A DNA stretch of 12,130 nt from Reyranella sp. Its GTDB lineage: Bacteria; Pseudomonadota; Alphaproteobacteria; Reyranellales; Reyranellaceae. Both the position numbers and the translations under genes were made by a program. This document shows, one piece after another, positions 1-6,828 of the stretch. Within the stretch, counting starts at the first letter, position 1; the number at the start of each line of letters is the position of its first letter. The notes under the pieces are model-generated. The model was not told where the DNA came from. It ran no database searches and saw nothing but the letters and a program-made list of their open reading frames with translations. Where the stretch lies: positions 1 through 12,130 of the forward strand of contig JAUXST010000469.1 in assembly GCA_030679805.1 (NCBI GenBank), in the 5' to 3' direction.

Positions 1-166
1 GAACGGCATCATGCAGGCCTGCGACAGGCTGCTGGCCGACCTCAAGCAAGGCAAGTTCCCGCCGGTGAACAGCTCGCCCGCCCGTGGCTTCGCCCGCTTC
101 GGCGCCGCCGAATGGGACGCCCGCCGTACCGCCTTCCGCGACCCGATCAAAGTCGCCGCCGAGTAG
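1..166 (+). CDS. C-terminal fragment of an unrecognised protein
   Basis: An open frame enters from the left edge (first full codon at position 2) and ends at TAG 164-166, giving 54 residues that finish in FRDPIKVAAE. The composition is coding-like and the fragment reads without interruption. It includes the stretch LLADLKQGKFPPVNSSPARG and a tryptophan-containing tail, but I cannot assign it to a family. The stop overlaps the Shine-Dalgarno of the following leuC-type gene, and only 12 nt separate the two, so they are probably co-transcribed. That makes this partner informative for the function of the LeuCD-type enzyme. The reading frame is well supported; the function is unknown. Confidence 0.7.
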   Translation, partial: NGIMQACDRLLADLKQGKFPPVNSSPARGFARFGAAEWDARRTAFRDPIKVAAE

Positions 167-178
167 GGAGTTCGCGCC

Positions 179-1582
179 ATGGCCGCCGCAGCGCGCACGA
201 TGTTCGAGAAGATCTGGCAGCGTCACGTCGTCGTCGATCGCGACGATGGCAACACGCTGCTCTATATCGATCGCCACCTGATGCATGACGGGTCGGCGGC
301 GGGCTTTGCCCGGTTGCGTGAGCGCAAGATGAAGCTGCGGCGGCCCGACCGCGGCTTCGCCACGCCCGACCACTACGTGCCGACCAACAGCCGCCTGATC
401 AAGGACATCCCCGATCCCGACCACCGGCGTCTGGTCGAGCAGATCCGCGAGAACACGGCGGAAAGCGGCGTCACCCTGTTCGATCTCGGCGACGACCGGC
501 AGGGGATCGTCCATGTCGTGGGTCCCGAGCAGGGCGTGACGCAGCCCGGCCTCACCATGGTCTGCGGCGATTCCCACACCTCGACCCATGGCGCGCTGGG
601 GGCACTGGCCTTCGGCATCGGCTCGTCCGAGGTGACGCATGTGATGGCGACGCAATGCCTGTGGCAGCGCAAGCCAAAGGCGATGCGCGTCAGCGTCGAG
701 GGTACGCTGGCGCCCGGCGTCACCGCCAAGGACGTCATCCTGGCGATCATCGCCAGGATCGGTACCGCCGGCGCGGTCGGCCATGTGATCGAGTATTCCG
801 GCAGCGCCATCCGCGGCCTCTCGATCGAGGGCCGGCTCACCGTCTGCAACATGTCGATCGAGGCTGGCGGTCGCGCCGGCCTGGTGGCGCCCGACGACAC
901 GACCATCGCCTATCTGACGGGCCGGCCCTTCGCGCCCAAGGAAGCCGACTGGGACAAGGCCGTGGCCTTGTGGCGGAGCGTGCCCAGCGACGAAGGCGCT
1001 GCCTTCGATCGCGACGTCAGCCTGCAGGCCGCGGAGATCGCGCCCATGCTGACCTGGGGCACCAGCCCCGAGGATGCGCTGCCGATCACGGGACGGGTGC
1101 CCAGTCCGTCGACGGCCGATGCGGCCAAGCAGGACGGCATCAAGCGCGCGCTCGACTACATGGATCTCGTGCCCGGCACGCCGCTCGATCAGGTGGCGGT
1201 CGACCGCGTCTTCATCGGCTCCTGCACCAACAGCCGCATCGAAGATCTGCGCCAGGCGGCAGAGGTCGCCCGGGGCCGCAAGGCGGTGATCCCCACCTGG
1301 GTGGTCGCGGGTTCCGGCCTCGTGAAGAAGCAGGCCGAGGCGGAGGGGCTGGACCAGATCTTCCGCGACGCCGGCTTCGAATGGCGCGAGCCGGGCTGCT
1401 CGATGTGCGTCGGCATGAACGGCGATACCGGCCTTCCCGGCCAGCGCATCGCGTCCACCTCAAACCGCAACTTCATCGGCCGGCAGGGGCAGGGCGTGCG
1501 CACCCATCTGCTCAGCCCGGCGATGGCCGCCGCCGCGGCCGTCACCGGCCGCTTCACCGACGTGCGCCGGCTGCTGGCCTAG
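179..1582 (+). CDS. leuC: LeuC-type large subunit of 3-isopropylmalate dehydratase (aconitase superfamily)
   Basis: This 467-residue protein has the usual LeuC length. The family isomerises 2- to 3-isopropylmalate by dehydration and rehydration on a [4Fe-4S] cluster, as a heterodimer with LeuD in the cytosol. The three cluster cysteines are visible: C349 in GSCTNSR, and C407 and C410 in GCSMCVGMN. The block VCGDSHTSTHGALGALAFG (about residues 128-146) and the C-terminal STSNRNFIGRQG and SPAMAAAAAVTGRF are also typical. The ATG at 179 has an AGGGAG Shine-Dalgarno at 165-170, and the N-terminus (RTMFEKIW) matches where LeuC proteins begin. Small departures from the common sequence are DHYVPTNSR where DHNVPT is usual, and TQCLWQRKPK. 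With the odd LeuD partner and no leuA or leuB in view, it may be a paralogue acting on a related hydroxy acid rather than the leucine-pathway enzyme. The family is certain; the substrate is not. Confidence 0.93.
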   Translation: MAAAARTMFEKIWQRHVVVDRDDGNTLLYIDRHLMHDGSAAGFARLRERKMKLRRPDRGFATPDHYVPTNSRLIKDIPDPDHRRLVEQIRENTAESGVTLFDLGDDRQGIVHVVGPEQGVTQPGLTMVCGDSHTSTHGALGALAFGIGSSEVTHVMATQCLWQRKPKAMRVSVEGTLAPGVTAKDVILAIIARIGTAGAVGHVIEYSGSAIRGLSIEGRLTVCNMSIEAGGRAGLVAPDDTTIAYLTGRPFAPKEADWDKAVALWRSVPSDEGAAFDRDVSLQAAEIAPMLTWGTSPEDALPITGRVPSPSTADAAKQDGIKRALDYMDLVPGTPLDQVAVDRVFIGSCTNSRIEDLRQAAEVARGRKAVIPTWVVAGSGLVKKQAEAEGLDQIFRDAGFEWREPGCSMCVGMNGDTGLPGQRIASTSNRNFIGRQGQGVRTHLLSPAMAAAAAVTGRFTDVRRLLA

Positions 1583-1592
1583 GAGACAGGCG

Positions 1593-2195
1593 ATGGAACC
1601 GTTTACCTGGCTGACCGCGATCGCGATCCCGATCGACCAGGCCAATATCGACACCGACCAGATCATCCCGGCGCGGTTTCTGGGCAAGCCGCGGTCGCAA
1701 CAGGTCGCGGGCTTCTTCCACGACATGCGTCTCGATCCCGGCGGCCGGCCGCGCGAGGGCGTGACGCTCAACAACCCGGGCTATGCCGGCGCTGCGATCA
1801 TCGTGGCCGGCGAAAACTTCGCCTGCGGCTCCTCGCGCGAGAATGCCGTGACGGTAATGGTCGACCACGGCTTCCGCGCCTTCATCGCGCCGAGCTTCGG
1901 CGACATCTTCTTCGGCAACTGCTTCCAGAACGGCGTGCTGCCGATCCGCCTGCCGGCCGATCGCGTGGCGCGCATCAGGGCGATCCTGCACGAGCTGCCG
2001 GGGGCGGAGATCTCGATCGACCTCGCGGCGCAGACCGTGCTGGGCCCGGACGGCCGCAGCGACCGCTTCGAGGTCGATCCGTTCCGCAAGGACTGCCTGT
2101 TGAGGGGCGTCGACGAGGTGGCCCTGACGCTGGGCTACGAGAAGGACATCGCCGCCTTCGAGGCCAGGCAGCGCCAGGAGCTGAGCTGGCTGTAG
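1593..2195 (+). CDS. leuD: LeuD-type small subunit of 3-isopropylmalate dehydratase
   Basis: This 200-residue protein has the usual LeuD length and forms the swivel domain that closes over the LeuC active site. Landmarks are ANIDTDQIIPARFLGK (residues 17-32), ENFACGSSREN (74-84), IAPSFGDIFFGNCFQNGVLP (near 100-118), and a C-terminal RGVDEVALTLGYEKDIAAFEA of family type. An AGGAGA Shine-Dalgarno at 1581-1586 overlaps the leuC stop, and the start lies 10 nt past that stop, so the two subunits are translated together. The oddity is N84, at the place where LeuD and aconitases normally carry His in the SREH motif; the following residues (AVTVMVDHGF) also differ from the usual APWAL. This suggests altered chemistry or substrate. 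The gene ends 19 nt before the end of a convergent gene, and no terminator hairpin is visible between them. Confidence 0.92.
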   Translation: MEPFTWLTAIAIPIDQANIDTDQIIPARFLGKPRSQQVAGFFHDMRLDPGGRPREGVTLNNPGYAGAAIIVAGENFACGSSRENAVTVMVDHGFRAFIAPSFGDIFFGNCFQNGVLPIRLPADRVARIRAILHELPGAEISIDLAAQTVLGPDGRSDRFEVDPFRKDCLLRGVDEVALTLGYEKDIAAFEARQRQELSWL

Positions 2196-2214
2196 CCGGG
2201 CATAAAGCGCCGAT

Positions 2215-2547
2215 CTAGCGCCTGACCTGGTGCTTCATCAGTTCCTCGCCGAGGCGGCCGGCGAGGAACAGGCCGCACATGCGGTAGTCGCTGATCAGCG
2301 ACCACAGTGGCGCTTCGAAGGTGGCGGGCTTGTTCTTCTCGATGAAGAAATGGCCGAACCAGGCCGGGCCGTAGCCGAGGAAAGGAACCGCCAGCAGCCA
2401 CCACCAGTTCTGGGTGGCGAGCGCCCAGACCAGGAATGCGGCCGAGGCGATCGTGCCGACGTAATGCACGACCCGGGTCGCGGGCTTGGCGTGTTCCCTG
2501 AGATAGAACGGCCAGAACTCGGCGTAGGTCTGGAAGCGTGCGGCCAT
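2215..2547 (-). CDS. DUF962/Mpo1-like small membrane protein
   Basis: This 110-residue protein matches the DUF962 (YGL010w/Mpo1-like) pattern. It opens with FWPFYLREHAKPATRVVHYVG, has two hydrophobic segments (about residues 28-46 and 48-66), and continues with FGHFFIEKNKPATFEAPLWS. Histidines H19, H28 and H66 sit at the conserved family positions. The yeast member Mpo1 is an iron-dependent dioxygenase in the alpha-oxidation of 2-hydroxy fatty acids in the ER; the role of bacterial members is unsettled. It is the last gene of the minus-strand operon, starting only 9 nt after the CoA-transferase stop, so it is probably co-transcribed. No good Shine-Dalgarno precedes its ATG, consistent with coupled or weak translation. 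The family call is firm; the function is inferred by homology only. Confidence 0.85.
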   Translation of the reverse strand: MAARFQTYAEFWPFYLREHAKPATRVVHYVGTIASAAFLVWALATQNWWWLLAVPFLGYGPAWFGHFFIEKNKPATFEAPLWSLISDYRMCGLFLAGRLGEELMKHQVRR

Positions 2548-2556
2548 CCGGCCAGT

Positions 2557-3792
2557 CTAGCCCAAAGCGCCCGACTTTTTGAGGGCCGCGATCTCGGAGG
2601 CGCTGAAACCCGCCTCGCGCAGGACGGCGTCGTTGTGCTCGCCGACGGCGGGTGGCGGGCCCGAGGTGCGGGGCTTGGCGAAACCCAGGCGGATGGGGTT
2701 GTTGACGGTGCGCGGCACCTCCGGGTTGGCCGTGTCGGCGAAGATGCCGGCGTGTTGGGCCTGTTCGTCGGTCACCACATCGGTCACCCGGCCGATGACG
2801 CCGAAGGGAATGCCGGTCTTGGACAGGATGGCCTCCCAGTCGGCGTAGGTCCGGGACGCGAACACCGGTATCAGCTCCTGCACCAGTTCGAGCGAGCGGG
2901 TCTTGCGCTCCTCGCGATCGGTGAAGCGCGGGTCGGTGGCGAGATCGGGCCGGCCGATGGCCTCGCACAGCGTGCCCCACAGGCGGTCGTCGCGCACGAC
3001 CAGGAGCTGCAGCCAGCGGTCGTCCCGGGTGCGGTAGAGGTTGGTGAGCGCGTTGCGTGGCTTGTCGGGCGCCTGTCGCGGCGGCAGCTTTGCGCCGACC
3101 AATGCGCCGGCGGCCGACGTGCCGTTGGCCCATACGCCATTGGCATAGAGCGAGGTGCCGACCCAGCCGCCCTTGCCGGTCCGGTCGCGCCGGCGCAGGC
3201 CCAACAGGATGGCGGCGACCAGGGTCATGGCGGTGGCGCGGTCGCCCTGGGCCGGCAATGAGATGCCCGGCGGCCCGCCCTCATAGCGTGCCGCGTCGAG
3301 GATGCCGGAGCGGCCGAAGTAGGCGGTGATGTCGAAGCCCGGCCGGTCGCGGTCCGGACCCGTCTCGCCGTAGCCGGTGAGCGAGCAATAGACGAGGCGC
3401 GGATTCAGCGGCTCGATGTCTTCCCAGCGCAGCCGCAGGCGCTCGCGCGCCGGCGGCGGGAAATTCACGATCATCACGTCGGCGCGCTTCAGCAGCCGTT
3501 CGAGGATGGTGCGGGCGCTGGCATTCTTGAGATCGAGCGAGAGCGAACGTTTCAGCCGGCCATCGAGCTGCCAAGGGAAGTTCACCTGATCGTCCCGACG
3601 TGGATAGTTCGGGCTCTTGTAGTTCTGGCGGTGCGGATCGCCCTCGCCCGGCGGCTCGATCTTGATCACGTCGGCGCCGAAATCGGCCAGCGCCACGGCG
3701 GCCGCGGGGCCGGCGATGAAGGAGCTGATGTCGAGAACGACCAGGCCGGCCAGCGGCAATGGTTCGGCCTCGCTCATCGCTCCCTCACTCAT
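2557..3792 (-). CDS. CaiB/BaiF family III CoA-transferase (first paralogue)
   Basis: This 411-residue protein has normal length for family III CoA-transferases, which move CoA between carboxylic acids through an aspartyl-CoA thioester. The N-terminal LAGLVVLDISSFIAGPAAA and ADVIKIEPPGEGDP bind CoA in this family. The motif GYGETGPDRDRPGFD places the catalytic aspartate at D154. The central YRTRDDRWLQL and the C-terminal NPIRLGF and GEHNDAVLREAGF are also typical. Two starts are possible. The ATG at 3792 overlaps the upstream stop as ATGA. An in-frame ATG at 3777 has a better GAGG Shine-Dalgarno, and its product aligns with the paralogue's N-terminus without extra residues. It closely resembles the neighbouring CoA-transferase along its whole length. 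The acid substrate cannot be read from the sequence. Confidence 0.93.
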   Translation of the reverse strand: MSEGAMSEAEPLPLAGLVVLDISSFIAGPAAAVALADFGADVIKIEPPGEGDPHRQNYKSPNYPRRDDQVNFPWQLDGRLKRSLSLDLKNASARTILERLLKRADVMIVNFPPPARERLRLRWEDIEPLNPRLVYCSLTGYGETGPDRDRPGFDITAYFGRSGILDAARYEGGPPGISLPAQGDRATAMTLVAAILLGLRRRDRTGKGGWVGTSLYANGVWANGTSAAGALVGAKLPPRQAPDKPRNALTNLYRTRDDRWLQLLVVRDDRLWGTLCEAIGRPDLATDPRFTDREERKTRSLELVQELIPVFASRTYADWEAILSKTGIPFGVIGRVTDVVTDEQAQHAGIFADTANPEVPRTVNNPIRLGFAKPRTSGPPPAVGEHNDAVLREAGFSASEIAALKKSGALG

Positions 3793-5000
3793 CTTACCGC
3801 ACCACTGGCGCGGAGCGCGGCAATCTCGCCGGCGCCGAGGCCTGCCTCGCGCAGGATCTCGTCGCTGTGCTGGCCAAGCGCCGGTGCCGCATGGGCGATG
3901 CGCTGCTCGGCGAAGCCGAGGCGGATCGGGTTGCTGAGGGTGCGCGGCATCTCCGGGATCGCCGTCTCGACGATGGCGCCGCAGGCCACCGCCTGCAGAT
4001 CGTCGGGCACGTCCTGCGGCCGGCTGATGACGCCGAAGGTGACGTCGTGGCTCGCCAGCGCCTCGCGCCAGTGCTCATAGTCGCGGCGGGCGAATTCGTC
4101 ACTGAGGATGGCGGCGAGCTCGGCCGCATGCCGCCGCCGTGTCGCGGTTTCGGCGAAGCGCGGATCGCCGATCAGCTCGGGCCGCCCGACCGCCGTGCAC
4201 AGCGGCGCCCACAGTTTGTCCTCGCGCACGATGGTGATCTGCAGCCAGCGGTCGTCGGCCGTGCGGTAGATGTTGCCCAGCGCCGAGCGCGGCCGGTCCG
4301 GCGGCGGCCGGTGCGGCAGGTAGGCGCCGACGAGGGCCGCCTGGGCGATCACGCCGCACGACCACAGGCCGTTGCCGAGCAGGGACGTTCCCACCCACGA
4401 GCCTTCGCCGGTCTTCATGCGATGCATCAGCGCCATCAGGATGGCCGACACCAGCCCCATGGCGGTGGCGCGGTCGCCCTGCGCCGGCCCCGGCACGCCG
4501 GGCGGGCCGCCCTCGTAGCGCTGCGCGTCGAGCAGGCCGGAGCGGGCGAAGTAGGCCGTGGCGTCGAAGCCCGGGCGGTCGCGGTCGGGCCCTGTTTCGC
4601 CGTAGCCGGTGAGCGAAGCGTAGATCAGCCGCGGATTGATCGCCTTCACGTCGTCGTAGGCGAGGCGCAGCTTCTCGCGCACCGGTGGCGGGAAGTTGCA
4701 GATCAGGATGTCCGACGCCGCAATCAGCCGGTCGAGGGCGGGGCGCGCCGCGGGGTTCTTGAGATCGAGCACGAGGGAGCGCTTGTTGCGCGAATCCATG
4801 TGCCAGGGGTAGTTGACCTCGCCCTTCGGATAATTGGCCGACGTATGCATGATCGCCCGGTTGGGGTCACCGTCGGGCCCCTCGATCTTGATCACGTCGG
4901 CGCCCCAGTCGCCCAGCACGGTGGCCGCGGCGGGGGCGGCAATGAATGAGCTGATGTCCAGAACGCGCAAACCCGCCAGCGGCAGGGCAGTCTCGGTCAT
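3789..5000 (-). CDS. CaiB/BaiF family III CoA-transferase (second paralogue)
   Basis: This 403-residue protein is the first gene of the minus-strand operon. The N-terminal LAGLRVLDISSFIAAPAAA and ADVIKIEGPDGDPNR, the motif GYGETGPDRDRPGFD with catalytic D146, and the C-terminal NPIRLGF and GQHSDEILREAGL identify a full-length, apparently active family III CoA-transferase. The start at 5000 has an AGGG Shine-Dalgarno 6 nt upstream and a divergent promoter region behind it. Its stop overlaps the next start by 4 nt (ATGA), so the two paralogues are translationally coupled. They share most of their motifs and gap pattern and clearly arose by tandem duplication. They could be two independent enzymes or a two-subunit enzyme, as known for some family III enzymes such as benzylsuccinate and malate CoA-transferases. 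The substrate is unknown. Confidence 0.93.
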   Translation of the reverse strand: MTETALPLAGLRVLDISSFIAAPAAATVLGDWGADVIKIEGPDGDPNRAIMHTSANYPKGEVNYPWHMDSRNKRSLVLDLKNPAARPALDRLIAASDILICNFPPPVREKLRLAYDDVKAINPRLIYASLTGYGETGPDRDRPGFDATAYFARSGLLDAQRYEGGPPGVPGPAQGDRATAMGLVSAILMALMHRMKTGEGSWVGTSLLGNGLWSCGVIAQAALVGAYLPHRPPPDRPRSALGNIYRTADDRWLQITIVREDKLWAPLCTAVGRPELIGDPRFAETATRRRHAAELAAILSDEFARRDYEHWREALASHDVTFGVISRPQDVPDDLQAVACGAIVETAIPEMPRTLSNPIRLGFAEQRIAHAAPALGQHSDEILREAGLGAGEIAALRASGAVR

Positions 5001-5038
5001 GGGTTACCCTCGATACGTCTCGGATGCGAGTTATCGGC

Positions 5039-5069
5039 GATATGGGCGTGACCCTCTGGCGTCCGTCAA
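5039..5069 (-). promoter_or_regulatory. Candidate promoter for the CoA-transferase operon
   Basis: On the minus strand a TTGACG box (5069-5064) and a CATATC box (5044-5039) lie 19 nt apart, about 40 nt upstream of the ATG at 5000. The -35 box is good. The -10 match is poor and the spacing is longer than ideal, so this is only a candidate. Confidence 0.25.
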
Positions 5070-5092
5070 GCCAGCCCGGTAGCGTGATTTCG

Positions 5093-5105
5093 GCACGCGG
5101 CGTGC
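5093..5105. promoter_or_regulatory. Perfect palindrome in the divergent intergenic region
   Basis: GCACGC-G-GCGTGC is a perfect 6+1+6 inverted repeat between the divergent CoA-transferase operon and the sulfatase gene, 30 nt ahead of the proposed GTG start. Its size and location would fit an operator for a dimeric regulator. No regulator gene is nearby, and short GC palindromes also arise by chance in DNA this rich in GC. Confidence 0.25.
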
Positions 5106-5122
5106 TTGAGACATTTCAGAGT

Positions 5123-5127
5123 GGGGA
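5123..5127 (+). promoter_or_regulatory. Shine-Dalgarno deciding the sulfatase GTG start
   Basis: GGGGA ends 7 nt before GTG 5135. No comparable site precedes the in-frame ATG at 5024, and the protein begins to look like a sulfatase only just after the GTG (RKRKPNFLIVLIDD). Confidence 0.6.
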
Positions 5128-5134
5128 CTTCATC

Positions 5135-6535
5135 GTGGCAAGGAAGCGTAAACCCAATTTCCTGATCGTCCTGATCGACGATCTCCGGTTCGACGAGCTG
5201 GGGATCTGCGGCCATCCCTACATGAAGACGCCGCACATCGACCGGATCGGCCACGAAGGGGCGATGTTCACCTCGGCCTTCCACACCACGCCGCTCTGCT
5301 CGCCCAACCGCGCTTCGATCCTGACCGGACAATACGCCAGCCGGCACGGCATCATCGACAACGTGGCGCGCGACGCCCACAGCCATCGCCTGCCCAACTA
5401 TCATGTCATCCTGCAGCGCCTAGGCTACGAGACGGCCCATGTCGGCAAGTGGCATATGGGCAACTCCGGCGGGCCGCGGCCGGGCTACGACAAATGGGTG
5501 AGCTTTCCGGGCCACGGCTCGATCGTCGACCCGATCCTCAACATCGACGGCGATGAGCGGAAGTACAAGGGCTACATCACCGACCTGCTCAACGGGCACG
5601 CCGTCGACTTCCTGAAGAAAAAGCGCGACAAGCCGTTCGCGCTCTTCTTCGCCCACAAGGCCGTCCATCCCGACGCCTTCCAGGCAGCCGACGGCACGAT
5701 CGATTTCACCGACGGCGGATACCGCCCCGCGCCGCGCCACGCCGACCTCTACAAGGGCGCGCATTTCCCGCGCCGGCCAAACGCATTGCCGCCGGCGGAC
5801 GTGGTGAAGGACAAGCCGGCCTGGACGGAAGCGCATGCGCTACGCACCAACGATGCCTCGCGCAAGCTGCTCGACGGCATCCTGGCCGGCACCGACGAGG
5901 AGATCCGCCTGCGCGCGGCGATGATGGCGTCGGTCGACGAGGGCATGGGCGACGTTTTCAAGGCGCTCGAGGACAGCGGCGAGCTCGACAACACCTTCAT
6001 CCTGTTCCTGGGCGACAATGGCTATTTCTTCGGCGAGCACGGGCTCGGGCCGGAACGCCGCTTCGCCTACGAGGAAGGCATCAAGTCGCCGTTCCTCATC
6101 CGCTATCCCGCCTGGTTCAAGCCCGGCACCGTGAACGACGAACTCGTGCTGGCGCTCGACATCGCACCGACGCTGGTCGATCTCGCGGGCGGCAAGGCGG
6201 CGGACTTCGAGACCATGCAGGGCCTGTCGCTGAAGCCGCTGGCGAAGCCCGGCCGCCCGAAGGGCTGGCGGTCGTCCTTCATGTGCGAGTATTTCAGCGA
6301 GAACGCCATGCCGTGGCTGATCGGCATGAGCTACAAGGCGATCCGCACCAAGCGCCACAAGTACATCCACTGGACGCAGAAATCGCTCGACGGCGTGGAG
6401 TGCGACGAACTCTATGACCTGAAGAGCGATCCCTATGAAATGAAGAACCTCGTCGCCAAGCGCGGCATGGGCGCGCTCGTGGCACGCCTGCGCAAGAAGC
6501 TGGCGACGCTGGTCGCACAGTCGGTCGGGCTATGA
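5135..6535 (+). CDS. Cysteine-type (type I) sulfatase
   Basis: From the GTG at 5135 this is a 466-residue sulfatase of the alkaline-phosphatase superfamily, which hydrolyses sulfate esters. The sulfatase signature CSPNRASILTG puts the residue to be oxidised to formylglycine at C55. Metal ligands are visible as D15-D16 (LIDDLRFDELG) and D294-N295 (GDNGYFFGEHG). Active-site K105 and H107 lie in GKWHMG, and K317 in EEGIKSP. The C-terminal DELYDLKSDPYEMKNL is typical. An in-frame ATG at 5024 would add 37 unconserved residues and lacks a Shine-Dalgarno, so I prefer the GTG. Neither start gives a signal peptide, so the enzyme is predicted to be cytosolic, unlike many sulfatases. Maturation would need a formylglycine-generating enzyme encoded elsewhere. 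The substrate is unknown. It is divergent from the CoA-transferase operon. Confidence 0.92.
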   Translation: MARKRKPNFLIVLIDDLRFDELGICGHPYMKTPHIDRIGHEGAMFTSAFHTTPLCSPNRASILTGQYASRHGIIDNVARDAHSHRLPNYHVILQRLGYETAHVGKWHMGNSGGPRPGYDKWVSFPGHGSIVDPILNIDGDERKYKGYITDLLNGHAVDFLKKKRDKPFALFFAHKAVHPDAFQAADGTIDFTDGGYRPAPRHADLYKGAHFPRRPNALPPADVVKDKPAWTEAHALRTNDASRKLLDGILAGTDEEIRLRAAMMASVDEGMGDVFKALEDSGELDNTFILFLGDNGYFFGEHGLGPERRFAYEEGIKSPFLIRYPAWFKPGTVNDELVLALDIAPTLVDLAGGKAADFETMQGLSLKPLAKPGRPKGWRSSFMCEYFSENAMPWLIGMSYKAIRTKRHKYIHWTQKSLDGVECDELYDLKSDPYEMKNLVAKRGMGALVARLRKKLATLVAQSVGL

Positions 6536-6540
6536 CTTTT

Positions 6541-6665
6541 GTCGTCCTGAGCGCAGCGAAGGACCTCACGGGGCGACCAGACACGGACATCGCAAATCGA
6601 GCGTGTGGCGGGCGCGAGATCCTTCGCTACAGCGCGGGGGTTACCCGCGCGACTCAGGATGACAG
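6541..6665. repeat. Long hairpin repeat, copy 1 (interrupted right arm)
   Basis: The left arm (6541-6567, starting gtcgtcctgagcg) pairs with a right arm starting gagatccttcgct at 6616 and resuming as ctcaggatgaca at 6653. The right arm is split by an extra segment that itself forms a perfect hairpin, GCGCGGG (6632-6638) with CCCGCGC (6644-6650). This is the REP-like family common in alphaproteobacterial genomes. It begins 5 nt after the sulfatase stop and could act as a 3' stabilising or terminating structure. Confidence 0.75.
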
Positions 6666-6691
6666 GGGGGAGTGGATGAAGCGATTTCTGC

Positions 6692-6724
6692 CGCAAGCAG
6701 CTCGCCCAGTCGGTGAGCCTTTGA
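6692..6724 (+). pseudogene. Remnant resembling the 3' end of the sulfatase gene
   Basis: Read in the frame ending at TGA 6722-6724, this short stretch ends CRKQLAQSVSL-stop. The true sulfatase ends RKKLATLVAQSVGL-stop. Both stops are followed by the same ACTTT and then by a copy of the hairpin repeat. The best 28-nt alignment (from tcgcMcagtcggt through tgacttt) has about 22 matches. I read it as a relic of a tandem duplication, not a functional gene. Confidence 0.5.
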
Positions 6725-6732
6725 CTTTGCGT

Positions 6733-6818
6733 GTCGTCCTGAGCGTAGCGAAGGACCTCACATGGCGGGCAGGTACGATGTGGCGGGTGCGAGATCCTTC
6801 GCTTCGCTCAGGATGACA
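6733..6818. repeat. Long hairpin repeat, copy 2 (intact)
   Basis: The 27-nt left arm (6733-6759) and 27-nt right arm (6791-6817) are inverted copies with three mismatches, one of which is a G-U pair in RNA. The interior shares gtggcggg and gcgagatcc with copy 1. The element ends exactly at the Shine-Dalgarno of the following gene, so its hairpin would sit right next to the ribosome-binding site. Confidence 0.8.
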
Positions 6819-6823
6819 GGAGG
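6818..6823 (+). promoter_or_regulatory. Strong Shine-Dalgarno AGGAGG at the repeat edge
   Basis: AGGAGG lies 5 nt before ATG 6829 and directly abuts the right arm of hairpin repeat copy 2. A second in-frame-independent ATG at 6825 is too close to be used. The site supports the chosen start of the solute-binding protein. Confidence 0.7.
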
Positions 6824-6828
6824 TATGG

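Noticed and set aside
2135..3261. Long frames on both strands overlapping the Mpo1-like and CoA-transferase genes
   Set aside because: They are low-complexity Arg/Gly/Ala-rich shadows in other frames of two well-supported genes.
6532..6816. 94-codon open frame across the repeat region after the sulfatase
   Set aside because: It is made almost entirely of repeat arms (VVLSAAKDL and VVLSVAKDL) and a duplication relic; it is not a gene.
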